Assembly: GCA_025201765.1 (NCBI GenBank)
Contig: MU623361.1
Coordinates: 248,001-312,000, forward strand
Length of the DNA stretch: 64,000 bases
Direction: 5' to 3'
DNA from: Daldinia sp. FL1419
Lineage: Eukaryota > Ascomycota > Sordariomycetes > Xylariales > Hypoxylaceae
How positions within the stretch are numbered: the stretch's first letter is position 1; each line of letters opens with the position of its first letter. The translations under genes were made by a program, and so were the position numbers. The notes beneath the pieces were generated by a model. That model saw only the letters and a list, made by a program, of their open reading frames with translations, was not told the DNA's origin and searched no databases. Below are positions 23,901-35,219 of the stretch, one piece after another.

Positions 23901-25819
23901 TTATCGACGGCCATGAGCAATACCGTAGATCCTCTTGCTGTACTTCCATAAGCTCCTGTACTTGGGCTTCTGCCTCTTGGCTTCCCAACCCCTTGGCTTC
24001 TTCTCTTCCTTAAGAGAGTAGACCCTCTTGAACTTGAATTGGATATCGGCACCTGGTACGCCAGCCCTCTCCATGACGGCGGCAGTGTTCTCATCCCAGA
24101 TAGTGCGGAAGATGTTGAAGCCGACTGGCGTGAGACCGAATTTGTCTCGGTAACTCTTCAGACTGAATCCGTCCCGGCCGGAGTATAACTCTCGTAGCTT
24201 GGCAATATCTATGGTCTCTCCCGGCTTCTGTTCCAGAACAAATACGGATAATCGATGGTACGGCGCGCCCATTTGAGAAAAGGCCGGAAGCCATGGTACG
24301 GCGAGCTGAGTCTCTTTGTTGACCTTACCTAAAGGCAAAGAAGGCTCGTTAGGAGCGATGCGAACGTTGGCCGCAAGATAGTGGCAACGCCTATCAAAAG
24401 AGTCTGTTTCCGCGTTGGGGACATCCGAGTCCATAACTACGACTGAGACGAGACGCTCGCCGGGGTTAAAAACTTGAACTTTCAAGCGCGGCGGTACTTC
24501 TGTAATCAACGAATTGAGGATGTCGCCTGGTGTGACCTTGATTCGTCGGAAGAAAAGTTGAACGTCTACGGTAGGGTCAAACTTGGGTAGTGCATCGGGA
24601 ACGATGTTGAGCTGCTTGATACGTTGTGTAATGAGACGGTAAGGCAGGCCACGCCATTTACGCTCAGCATAATATCGATAGATTGGCTTGTTCATGTCGC
24701 CTATCGAATTGTTAGCTCCGACGTATTTTGGCTGCCAAAAGATGAACGAATAATAGATATTTCGACCAATCAGAACTAAGCAGCTCCCCTCCCTCCCCCC
24801 CAGAAGAACCCCCCAAAAAAGAAAATAAAAGAAAAAAAAAACATACAACACCGGGGATTCGCTGGTCGTCACCGACCCAACTACTGATCCGGCGGTATCT
24901 GGCTTATCTATGGGAGAGCGGACGGGATCCCGAGTTTTCCAGATCCTATGGTCGTATGTGATAGACCTGTCCGTTATTCTTTTTTATAAAGCAGTCAAAT
25001 TACCAACTCCACTCCGGACTCAGCAATTCGGTACTTTGAGAATCGGCCCAACCGCTATCGTCCCACCACATCCTAGCAATATAAAATTCGCATAGGATGC
25101 CAGGAAAATCTAACGCAACGGCCGATTACTCTCGAAAAAAAAAAAAAAAAGAAAAGAAAAAAAAGAAAGAAACACTTACCAAGGCCATCTTCGAATCTCC
25201 GCTTAACGACAGGATCATTAACATCTGCCAGAATCTTGAGCTTTTCCACCCACTTCCTCAAACTAGCCAGGCGTAAGTTCTTCCTGTGCTCTCCGCCGGG
25301 GACCTGGTCGGCCGGGGTTTCTTCCAGCCTCTTGATCTTGGCCAGCTCTTTCGCGATGGCCTTGACCTTCTCTTGCCGGTCCTCCTGAAGGATCTTGCGG
25401 GCCTCCTGGAAGCACTGGTAAGGCAATTGCTCGAAGGGCACGTTCTCGGAGGTACGTATGGCCACACGACGACGTCGCGAACCGATCGGCGGCGTACCCA
25501 TGCGAACGAGCTTCCACTCGGCCCAACGCGCCGTCGTAGTTTCCCGGTCCATCAATCTCTCCTTCATGCGCACTTTTCCAGACTCTGCTTCGTTGGCGCT
25601 GGGACTAGGCTTACTAGCCGCCTCAGAGTTGTCCGCCGGTGTCTTTGGGGCCGCCGGCGGAGTAGTAGGAGTCGTATTCGTAGTAGTTGTAGAACCCTCA
25701 TCCTGCCGTGCCGCACTTCTCGAGAAAGACCGCGAGAAATGCGATGCGCTCTGGAGGAAGAGTCGCTCTTGTCGAAGAGACTGCACGAGGGGTCTCGCGA
25801 CCCTCTGACAGCTCGACAT
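23901..25819 (-). CDS. MRPL35: Mitochondrial large-subunit ribosomal protein mL38 (MRPL35), PEBP-fold
   Basis: Two exons on the minus strand, 25819-25180 and 24700-23901, joined phase 1 to 479 residues; donor G|GTAAGT, acceptor CGATAG|GC, giving [16 protein letters not shown] across the junction. mL38 is a fungal/animal-specific protein of the mitochondrial 54S subunit (central protuberance). The N-terminus ([20 protein letters not shown]) is basic and free of acidic residues up to about 20, then Ser/Arg-rich, a good mitochondrial presequence. A Pro/Thr-rich linker (about 45-80) follows. The C-terminal half carries the phosphatidylethanolamine-binding-protein fold, with VVMDSDVPN and [15 protein letters not shown] marking its core. 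The 479-bp intron is long for this window and holds purine-rich (A/G) tracts on the plus strand. It is transcribed away from uL4m, with starts only 351 bp apart. Confidence 0.92.
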
Positions 25820-26170
25820 GGCTTGGCTCGGGGCTCTGTCGAGGACTGGGGGGGGGCGGGTGTGATTTAATGGTGGGTTTATAATAGAGGAGGAAGATAA
25901 TCGATAGAAAAGACGGAACTTTTTGAAGCTCGCGGACCCACTGTAAAATTACAATCGCTATATCTTAGTGGACAGTATACCTCCGCCAATATCTATCGAT
26001 AATCAAGTATTTACGTACCTCTCTTTAGTTCGCATCTTTAATAATTTTTTCCGGGGTTCAATTGAAGTTCAGGACTGAGTTCTTTGTGGTTATCGACACC
26101 CTCGCCGGCGAGCATTAGTATCCGTCAAATTTAAGCCTACGCCGGGTACGCACCCTTATTAACCGGAGCT
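25820..26170. promoter_or_regulatory. Shared divergent promoter region of mL38 and uL4m genes
   Basis: The 351 bp between two start codons pointing away from each other, both for proteins of the mitochondrial large ribosomal subunit. It begins with a G-run (GGGGGGGCGGG, near 25,850). No factor-binding site was identified; coregulation is inferred from arrangement only. Confidence 0.55.
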
Positions 26171-27358
26171 ATGGCGAGCAAAGGTGTAAGGTGCCTCAAC
26201 GAGGCTTTCAGAAGCCTAAGCCTATCGTCACATACATGCAAAGAGGCAGTTTCAGTGCGTTTATACTCTTTCTTTTCTTCTTCTTCTCGATAAAATCGAT
26301 TATAGTGGGCATGGCTGCTAACGAGGCCTAGCATCGGATACCGTCGTCGACGTTCACCCGATCGATGGCGACGGAGGCACCTCTTCCCAAAATCACCACT
26401 TCGGTTAACAAAGACAACATGTGGAGACCAGGTAATATATACTCATCCCATCCCATCTGTTCAACCCGCATAGCCCACCCCTCGCAACTCACGAATCCTC
26501 CGAATAACCCACAGGTATATCTGGTATATCTGGTATATCTCGACGAATACTAACATGACCCCCCAAAACCCAGAGACTTCGGTCCCCCTAACCATCTTCG
26601 ACTTCCCCTCCTTCGAGCCCCTGCGCCTCGAGTCCTGGTCCACGGAGCACCTGCACCTACCCCTACGGCGCGACATCCTGCACCTGGCAGTCGTGTACGA
26701 AGGCGACAACACCCGACAAGGCACCGCCTCGACGAAGACGCGCTGGGAAGTCGCCGGTTCGCACCGCAAGATGCGGCCGCAAAAAGGCACGGGCCGCGCC
26801 CGTCTCGGAACCCGACAGTCGCCCATGCTGCGCGGCGGTGGCAAGACGTTTGGCCCCAAGCCTCGCGACTTCGGCACCAAGCTCCCGCGCAAGGTGTACG
26901 ACCTGGCCTGGCGCACGGCGCTCAGCTACCGGTACCGCCGCGGCGAGCTCGTCGTGTGCCAGGACGGCATGGAACTGCCGCTGCCGACCGAGTTCGCCGA
27001 CCTGGTCGCCGCGGGTGCCTTGCAGGAGGATCTGCAGCGCAGCTTCAAGGCGAAATGGATACGGCAGATCCTCGATGCGAACGAGTGGGGACGGCGATGC
27101 GGGCGAAGCACTTTCATCACCACGACGCCGCGCGAGAACCTATTCGAGGCGCTACAAGAAGTACCCAATTACGGACGCGCGTTGGAGATCGACGACGTGG
27201 ATGTGAAGAATCTGCTCGAGACGGGCCGGTTGGTTGTGGAGAGGGAGGCGCTGAAGGAGTTGATTGACCGACATCAGAGCGATCTTATCGCGAACGTATT
27301 CTTCGTCAATGCTTCGTTGCCCAAGGCGCCCGAGAGTGGCAAGGTGTTGGTAGAGTAG
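26171..27358 (+). CDS. YML6: Mitochondrial large-subunit ribosomal protein uL4m (MRPL4/Yml6)
   Basis: Three exons: 26171-26254, 26332-26431, 26574-27358, giving 322 residues. The first intron uses donor TCA|GTGCGT and acceptor GCCTAG after a CTAAC branch site; the second uses G|GTAATA and ACCCAG|AG, again just after TACTAAC. uL4m lines the early exit tunnel of the mitoribosome. The N-terminus (MASKGVRCLNEAFRSLSLSS) is a plausible mitochondrial presequence. The diagnostic uL4 signature lies around residues 125-155 (MRPQKGTGRARLGTRQSP, then MLRGGGKTFGPKPRDF), followed by the conserved KLPRKVYDLAWRTALSYRY helix. Family length is normal. The second intron contains three tandem copies of GGTATATCT. 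Coding GC is higher than in neighbours, as often seen in highly expressed genes. The start at 26171 was chosen over ATG 26365 because only it supplies a targeting sequence through good splice sites. Confidence 0.93.
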
Positions 27359-29371
27359 CACGCAAATTTATTATAGATACGAGATATGATATATCGCTGT
27401 ATTTTGGCTGTATTTGGCTGTATATTATTTGAGGCCCTGATAGAACCTCTACGACTACATAAGTAGAAACTAACAAATCACACGCCCGAAGTCGTTGTAA
27501 ACCGTTGTTTTCCGTGTGTATAAATCCATGAGAAGTCCCGGAATCTCTAGCTCTCCATCTATAATTTTAGTAATGCGTTCAGTAGGAGACCTTGGATTTT
27601 TGATGGTAATAGCGAGATATCGCCAACCATGTCATCAGACGCCTCAGCCGATACCCACCCAGGGAAGCAATCAATTCCCGAGCCCGAGATCCGCGGGCCG
27701 CCGTCGCGTCCCCCCCCCGGATGCATACAGGCTGCAAGTAAACGATATGCAAAGTCAACGTCGACAAACGCTGGACACATGACGTCGATCTCATGTATCG
27801 CACCCACGCAGTAACCTACATCCTAGCCATTTCCGGTTTGATTCGCCCCAGAAATTCGTCCTTAGATCACGATGCACTCATAGAATACGGTCCTTTAGTA
27901 TTAGTATTGCTACCAGGGGAACGGAGGCAAATTGATAACGGTCCACCTGGATTGGATCTTGAATTGTCGTGGGAAAGATAGTCCGTTAAGGGAAGTGAAG
28001 CCATTGGTAATAAATAGGATAGCTTCAGCTTTCTGGCGTTATAATTGGACATGAGAGCTCGGTAGCTCTCTCGCTAGCTTTCTCGGTTTACGAGTCTATG
28101 ATATAAATTAGTTGTAAAATGCGTGAAGTTCGTACGCCATCCTTTTTCATCGGCATTCTGATTATTACCTATGTTATGAAATTCTCTTCGATTTATCCTT
28201 GCCCAAACTCCCAACTCTTCGTTATTTTATATAAATAATATCTGATAAACTGTTTCCCCCAAGCTGCAGCTCCAGGATGGGTAGGTAGGTATTGTCTTTT
28301 ACGTCTACGAGAGGCATGGAATCTTGAGCTATCTATATAAAAAACGAACTAATTCAACGCAGGGGCGAAGAGATGGATAAAACTCGCTAATCTCACGTCG
28401 GTTTTTCGTTTGGTCTACTGATTTAGTACGCCGTCGACCAGGGAAGAACGCCAAAGCCTATAACATAAATACGTTGTCCTTCTCAAGCGATGTTGATCTA
28501 GCCAAATAAGCAACGCCTCCCTGGGCGCGCTCGAGTCTTCGGTTACGACCGCCATTGACGAATCGTGTGCCACTATATCTCGGAGTTGATGCCGCTGTCG
28601 AATCACATACTGTCTAGACTATAATGCACGGTCCCGTTTAGCCAGGGATCAGGAGACGAGAAATCATATAGCAACCCAATCTTCGCCATTTCCATTACTG
28701 TTTAAATTCACAACGGGTTATCTAATATTTCCATTGCTGTTCCTCTCAAGACTCAAGTACGACGAAAACTACCTTGTACGGCCGCCCTTCACGAAGAATT
28801 TTTACGGTCAGCGCTGGAAATATCCGCAATCGACCTTATGCAGCACCCGCGGCAACGGGGTGTGTCTCCGATGTGATTATGCTCTCGTTCGGTCATTATC
28901 TTCCCGGTCTATCTAATATTCACGAGATGGTTTAGTAGGAAAGCCATATTTTCCTGTTCCTAGCCCTCTCCTCGACGCTTCGTAATCTGAAGCCCTCCGG
29001 AGGGGAGCCAAATGCTGAGGACAGATCCCTTGAGACAACCCTTAGACTCGACCTTTTCCTATCCTTTCCCCCGCATAGATCCGTATGTTGTCACCGTTTC
29101 TGTAACCAACTCCCGAAGTATAGGAACACCGACTTATATACGACCGTAGGAAACCATTATGGCAGAAGCGTTAAAACGCCGCTCATACTAGATTATCACC
29201 CACCGTTTTAATCAGATACGTGTACCAGCTTCGTCAACCATTATTCATTTCGTCCGTCACGGAGATCCGGAAGAAGGGATCGGTGTTCAACGTGAACATT
29301 CTGACATATAACCACGCCATGTCATGCTCGCTCTCGAGTGCCTTCCACCACCAGTTTTGATTATTTCCTTG
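27359..29371. other. Intergenic between convergent genes, no gene seen
   Basis: About 2 kb. Only short unsupported open frames; a TAGGTAGGTA motif lies near 28,279. No RNA gene was recognised. Confidence 0.6.
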
Positions 29372-30475
29372 CTAGCCTGCAGGGATTGTGGAATGCTCGA
29401 ACGAGTCAACCATTGGCATGTTATCAAAGCCCTGAACATCTCCGGATGTCGAATTATGCAAATTATTCGTCGGATAGGGTTCTTCGCTTAAGTCCGATGC
29501 TGCGATTTCTGGGAAGTGTGGCGTGAGACCCGGGCGGTAGATCATAGGTGAATCCGGCATAAAAGTTCCAGAATGGAATGATTGTGACGGTGTCACCGGG
29601 CTAAGGAGTTCCGAATCGTTCATCGCCTGGTATCCCGTAGTGGAAGGGAAGCTGCCGTGTGGATTAATATGTCGAGGAGTTTGGCCTAAATTAGCCAAGA
29701 TTTGATCATATCGTTCACTTGCTCCTAAGACGAATCTCTTCGCTTCATTTTCAATCCATTTGTTAATATTAGGATCATTACAAGTGGCATGATCCATGAG
29801 TTGGGCCTTTATATGAGTAATCTCATTTTTTAGCCTGCTATATTCCCTTTGAAGATGATTATGCTGACTCTCTAGGCTGAACTTCGTCTCTTCCAAGTCC
29901 GTTACCCATTCTCTTTTCTTTTGGCGACACTTTGTCGCTGCGGCGCGGTTCCTCTCTAGGAATCTGCTCCTCTTGACTGTAGTGACGGTCTGCTCGGCGT
30001 CATCGTCCGACTGTTGTTTTCGTTGTCGTGTCTCCATAGTAGAGAGAGCGACGTGTCTGGAGCCGTTCGGTTTAGGCCTTTTATTCGACTTCTTCGTCGT
30101 GTAGGCTGTTTTGTCCTCTGGTGTGGTGATCTGTTGTGAAGATTGGGTTTCCGGTATTTCTGATGATTGGGTTGAAGACCTAGAGGATTCAACCCTGCTC
30201 GGGCTGGAATACGATGTTGACGACTCGGCTTTGGCACGGCGATCCGCAAGTCTTCCTGAGGTCCTAACGGAGGGCTGTTTTATCGGCGAAGAGTTTTGTC
30301 GATGAAATTGAGCTGGCGTTGCGTCGTCAATCACAAGGCTGGGTTGGTCGGTGCAAGTTTGGGCATCTGGGTAACCGTCGCCTTGGTCCATCGGGAGCTG
30401 AGGATAGGGAATTTCGCTTGCAGTGTATTGGTCATTCCATTCATCTATATTGAAAGTTTTGGATGATCTATTCAT
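29372..30475 (-). CDS. bZIP transcription factor, ATF/CREB-like
   Basis: A single exon of 367 residues. The basic region at about 168-190 contains the invariant N-x7-R (Asn176 to Arg184 within FLERNRAAATKCRQKKREW), which contacts DNA. It runs straight into a zipper with heptad positions Leu194, Leu201, Leu208, Leu215 and Ile222. The tail after the zipper (LMDHATCNDPNINKWIENEA) is a feature I know from Atf1/AtfA-like and related ascomycete bZIPs. ATF/CREB factors bind CRE-type TGACGTCA sites as dimers, often downstream of stress MAP kinases; this specific regulation is inferred. The N-terminal 160 residues are Ser/Thr/Gln-rich and probably disordered, with several SP/TP sites that could be phosphorylated (SSPIKQP, SYSSPSR, ITTPEDK). 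The start is the first ATG of a long frame and there is no sign of an upstream exon. Confidence 0.88.
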   Translation of the reverse strand: MNRSSKTFNIDEWNDQYTASEIPYPQLPMDQGDGYPDAQTCTDQPSLVIDDATPAQFHRQNSSPIKQPSVRTSGRLADRRAKAESSTSYSSPSRVESSRSSTQSSEIPETQSSQQITTPEDKTAYTTKKSNKRPKPNGSRHVALSTMETRQRKQQSDDDAEQTVTTVKRSRFLERNRAAATKCRQKKREWVTDLEETKFSLESQHNHLQREYSRLKNEITHIKAQLMDHATCNDPNINKWIENEAKRFVLGASERYDQILANLGQTPRHINPHGSFPSTTGYQAMNDSELLSPVTPSQSFHSGTFMPDSPMIYRPGLTPHFPEIAASDLSEEPYPTNNLHNSTSGDVQGFDNMPMVDSFEHSTIPAG

Positions 30476-33089
30476 ACCTGCTACGGGATTTTTTTCTTTT
30501 CTTCTTTTTGCAACAGCTCTAGCCTAAAGAAGTCATTCAGGGCACAGCCGAGGAGTAGGATATGCAAGGCATAAATGGATTTGGGCACGGATTTAAGAGT
30601 TGGACCTCCAACTACCCAATAGCCGAGAAATTGATAAAGTTGGCTTGCCCATTCGAAAAGTTGATTGTTAAGGGAACGGGCAGAAATGGGCTGGACATCC
30701 CAGTACGCGAGTCAAGCATAATCTGTTTCACGCCATCTAAAAAAAAAAAAAAAAAAAAACACCAAAAGCAAAGCAGCAAAGCAGCAGATCGAGGAAGACG
30801 GGTTAGATCGAGTTAAAGCAAGTCGACGCAAGTTAAGATTATTAAGTTCCATATACGTATCCGTACGTTGTGTTACGACAGGGGAGGGAAGGAGGTAGGT
30901 AATAGCGAGAGGGGGGGGTTATTGGTACCTAATCAAGAAAGAGCGAGCTTGTTATTTGTTGCGTCGTTAGATTGCTAAAGTTGCCAGGTTGTTAGGTTAC
31001 TGCGAAGAGACTACTAATTTTAGGTATACTTTGTGAAGGAAGCAGGCGCGAAGAGATATAGCAAAGCTGCAAGCAGCACAGGGGGGACTAGTGGAGACTG
31101 GGAAGAGGAGACCGGGAAGATGAGACCAGACATTTTGGATGCATACCTACCTAGTACTTACCTACCTACAGACATCAAGCGTCGGGACTTCCCTTTTGTA
31201 ATCTTGGTATATGGCCTAAGGTACATGTAGGGCCGAGCCGTGGGTCTCCAACCTTTCACTACGTAATAGACGTAATCATACACGTATAATGTATTGCTTA
31301 TCAGAGTGTTCTAGGCACGTCCCGAGTTGGGGTGGTGTGACGGGGCATGTTGGCTTAATAGCCCTGGACAATGGTTTACTGGCTTAACCCGAAGAACCCC
31401 CCAGAACATCCCCAGAAGTGTAAGCATCTAGCGGCTGCGGTTTACGGAGTATGTGGTTGAGATCCGATCTCCGATTTAAATTTATATTCAATCCCCCTTT
31501 TCTTTTCGATCACAAGCTCTTAAATCGGTAAACGTATGCCTTTGACCAGGGCATCACCTAGCAAAAGTACCTGTCCATTCAGACTATGCCAAGTCTTCGT
31601 GAAAGCTTGCTAACCGGCCTGCAGAGGTATCTATCATACATAATAAAATTTATTCTGTCAGGACTAGACAATATATGCCTACACGTAATCAGATTTCTGA
31701 CGGAGTCGCTTGTAGGCACAGATTAACCTCGGCCACAAAGTGTTGGCGCAAACTTGAGCAACATGGATGTGATATTGGAGCAAAATTGAACCTTTGGGCA
31801 CGCGAGAAGTCTCTTCCGTTCGCTATCTCGAGTGACACCGACAGATCTACCCCTTAACGGCAGCAACATAAAAGCTCGATAAGATAACTTTAGAAGGTTG
31901 TGGGTGTTAGGAGAGGTCCTGATGAGTATAGTATCTGATCTTTTAGATTTGGAACTGAGTCTGCAAGATTTGATTAACGAATACAGATAATTACTGAAAC
32001 AGTTCTCAAATCATAGTTATCGGGAATCTATCGAAGCCCAATTACTGCCGTGTGGTTTTTTTGATAAATGATCGCCACATTCACCGAGATTAGATACACC
32101 ATCGCCCCGGATAGACTGCACCGGGGCTTCGTGCATGGGCAGGGGGTGTACATAATATTAACGAGCAATGTAGCTCTTCTGGAAGACCAGATTCAACGGA
32201 GACGAAACTTATAAGCGAGTGGATCCGCTGTAAGTTCACTGACTGTAAAGTCTGATCAACAGTTCAACCCTGATAGAATCGACGCGTTTATGATACAGAA
32301 TTTGTTGTTTTACGAGAATTGACAGGGTACGGGTTGGGAAATCATGCTTCCTGCGTCAGTACGCTTTCATTAAATAAGAATCCGCTGCCACCCACCGGTA
32401 CAATGTGGGACTTGATAATGAAAGACGGAAGTTCTTCCTGTGAGTATTTGAACCATTGCAGCCCTGTATTTATATGGAACTACTTGGTTAGGTATCGACG
32501 AGGAGGCTGTGATAATAGATAGGCTGATTTTAATCATAGTATTTCTTAAGGTCTAGTAGCGTGCGATTATACGATGTACAACATTGAACACGGCCTACAT
32601 AGTGGCGAGGCTTTCAAGGTCGAGTGGTGTACATCAACCTCTACAAGGACTCGGACAGCGATGATCCTTTGATACGCTGCAGTGATTTCTTTCGCCCTAA
32701 GACCATACTGGTCATTTCTATTTCTATTCTATCGTTTCTAAATGGCGGGAAGCCCCGCAAAACTCAAGCCGAGCATATGCCTTAGTTTGAATTTAGAGCC
32801 ATCCTCTACACTTTGACTTTGGTAGTATGGCTTTCGACATTGTTGTTTCGTCTCGCTGTAGGGCTATTTCTCATAGTCTAATAGTGCTTCACCGTGGCTT
32901 TCTTTTAACCTCCTACGTATTTTGTAAGGATCAAGAATGTTGCTGCTTTTGTCCTAGACGTTTACTTTTGTACATTTTACGATCTATTCACTTCCTTATT
33001 AATCTTGGAAATCAAGTGACGTTGAGCTATCCTTAATATGCCAATACACCAATTGACAATTCCGGAGTCAGATATAACTTGTCCGAAGT
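30476..33089. other. Gene-poor intergenic region
   Basis: About 2.6 kb between the bZIP gene and the first hAT-like relic. It includes an A-tract near 30,740-30,759 and TACCTA repeats near 31,144-31,168. Open frames of 60-84 codons are unsupported. Confidence 0.6.
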
Positions 33090-33097
33090 CTCCGATC
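33090..33097. repeat. Target-site duplication, left copy (hAT-like relic 1)
   Basis: TCTCCGAT, repeated exactly at 33968-33975. An 8-bp duplication is characteristic of hAT transposons. Confidence 0.85.
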
Positions 33098-33967
33098 AGC
33101 GACCTCGTCAGTTCAGGTCAGGTCAATTAATCATACATGCCTGACCTTATTCAGATCAGGTTAGGCTTTTTGAAATTTGAGGCTTACCTGACCATATCAT
33201 AAACCTGGCCTGAGGCATGCCTAAGGCATTAGTCTTATCAATATCGGTAAAATTTCGGAAGCAAAATCTCTCAATTCCTCTTGGTTGAATTCGGTACGTA
33301 CTGAAATAATACCCACCTAACCCCACCACCACATATTTTAGAAACTCTCCTCTTACATCTCTTTTTCAAAAACACCAAAAAATCGTCATAACCACAAAAA
33401 ACACCATTTTAACCAACTTTAATACATATTTTTATTATTCCAAATTTAATATATATTTTATATGTACAGGTTAATTTATGGCCCGGGCCCACTTTTATTT
33501 TTTATATAAGTAATTACCCCTTACTCTTTTAACCTCTTTCTACTCCTCTTTTACATCCACTTTTCAAAATTTTCAAAACACTAAAATATTATCGTCATTT
33601 TATTTTTTGAAATCTCAACTAATTTTATATAATATACAATAAAAAATAATAAAAATTCCGTAATTTAAAAATATTAAAATTATTTAAATAATTAATTATT
33701 ATTTTATTTAAATTAAAATATTTAAAAAATGCCTTAATATTTTCGAAAAATAATATATATATAATGAAATTACTTTAAATAAATCAATTACATGCCTTCA
33801 ATATATATTAAAATAAAGTTTAAAAACCTCAACTTATCTGTTTGCTAATTAAATAAAAAAATTTCGGGCTTAGCTTGGGTAGGCCTTGTAAAAATTAGAC
33901 CTGGGCAGGTCAGGTCAGGTCAGGTACAGTTCAGGTTAGGCTTTTAATTGAACTAACGAGGTCGCTG
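33098..33967. mobile_element. Short non-autonomous hAT-like transposon relic 1
   Basis: An 870-bp element beginning CAGCGACCTCGTCAGTTCA and ending with its inverse (17 of 18 terminal bases pair, the one mismatch being C/T). It is flanked by an 8-bp duplication. Many copies of CAGGT and ACCTG lie just inside both ends (for example four tandem AGGTC-type units at 33,905-33,923), as subterminal transposase-binding repeats do in hAT elements. The centre (about 33,400-33,860) is AT-rich with no coding capacity, so the element is non-autonomous or a deletion product further hit by RIP. Confidence 0.82.
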
Positions 33968-33975
33968 TCTCCGAT
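33968..33975. repeat. Target-site duplication, right copy (hAT-like relic 1)
   Basis: TCTCCGAT, identical to 33090-33097. Confidence 0.85.
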
Positions 33976-34536
33976 TGGTCGGAATTTCAAAGTAAAGAGC
34001 TTGGACCGGAAATATTTTTGCTTTAGACCCAGCTGTTGTGCAACCGCGTATTGTCGGGAGGCACCTCCGAACTTGCAAGCCGATCCGGACCGTTGTAAAA
34101 GACGGGGAAAATTTTAGATGTAGGCTAGTACGTATTCATTCACTTATTACTCACCGTCTTTTACGAAATTATACCGTTCTTGCTTCTAAGTGGCTAGGTA
34201 GTTTTAAAGTTCAACTGTCCTTCGAGGCTGTGTTAGAAAAAGTGAAGGAACTAGATGACGCTTGGACCACATTAGTTTCTATTTCATCTAATTTCAGCTC
34301 TGAGCAAATTGTCCTTTTTTTTTTCTTTTTTCGACGCGTCGCGCCTTTTGTTCCTTCTAGTTGACCGGCCCCACACTTAATTCTTATCATTCAACTTCAA
34401 TAATTCAAAGATAAAAAAAGCAAAGCCTTTGACTTGGGGGGGTATTCGATGATTCTTTTTTTTTCTGCTTTGAGATTGTATCTAAAGCTTTTAACCGTAC
34501 CACCGTTCATTCGCATTCATTCGTTGCACAAATAAA
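33976..34536. other. Intergenic upstream of RPA3
   Basis: About 560 bp holding the RPA3 promoter and leader, with T-rich tracts at 34,314-34,329 and 34,456-34,464. A 108-codon open frame here has no supporting feature. Confidence 0.55.
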
Positions 34537-35201
34537 ATGGAGTCGACTTCGACACCCCGCATCTCCGCAGCCCTTATGGATTCGTATATTGGCCACAACG
34601 TCATAATCGTTGGCAAGGTTGCCCAACTCCGTGGCGACATTGCTTTTATAGAGGCTGATGGTCAAGTCCAAGCCAACCTCACTAGGGTGAGTGAAAGTCA
34701 TTCCATGTTCAGGAGGTATCAGGGAGGTATCAGGGAGGAATCCTGCATACAATCAAATAGCTTTGAACACCCAGATACCTCAGACTGGCTCATGCAGCTC
34801 ATGGCGTAACACATGATCAAAGCTGACAAACACTTCATCGTATGCAGGATTGCCACCTTATGGTTGGGAACGGTGCCCAGGTCATTGGTAAAGTGAATCC
34901 AGACCTGACCATTAAGGTGTTGAATGCCGTAGATCTCGGCCCCGATGTTGGTATGTATCTTACTGGTCCTCCTACCGTCCATCATAGTATCGCCTTGCCT
35001 AGGGTTGGGGCCTAGGCCTACCGGCTTACGAGGGAAACGAAACATCCGACGATGCCTTGTTCATCTTATGGTTGCCACCTAACATATCATTCTATCATCC
35101 TAATCAAGTTTATAGATTTCCAAATATGCCAAAACGTGGTTGAGGTTACACACCAGTTTAAAGACATATTCGTGTATCCGGAAAGAGGCGGTATGAACTG
35201 A
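34537..35201 (+). CDS. RFA3: Replication protein A 14-kDa subunit (RPA3)
   Basis: Three exons: 34537-34686, 34848-34950, 35116-35201, giving 112 residues, the usual size. RPA3 is the small OB-fold subunit of the heterotrimeric single-strand DNA-binding complex needed for replication, repair and recombination. The OB strands can be followed: NVIIVGKVAQLRGD, AFIEADGQVQANLTR, AQVIGKVNPDLTIKVLNAVDLG, then the C-terminal trimerisation helix VVEVTHQFKDIF. Donors are AGG|GTGAGT (phase 0) and GTTG|GTATGT (phase 1). Intron 1 carries a tandem GAGGTATCAGG duplication. The gene ends at TGA 35199-35201, and the same reading frame then stays open to 36050; see the next entry. Neighbouring genes give no functional link. 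Confidence 0.9.
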
Positions 35202-35219
35202 CGCTTCTCGCGTGGACGC

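Noticed and set aside
34038..34364. 108-codon open frame upstream of RPA3
   Set aside because: No conserved content, ends in a poly-T tract, and lies in the RPA3 promoter region.
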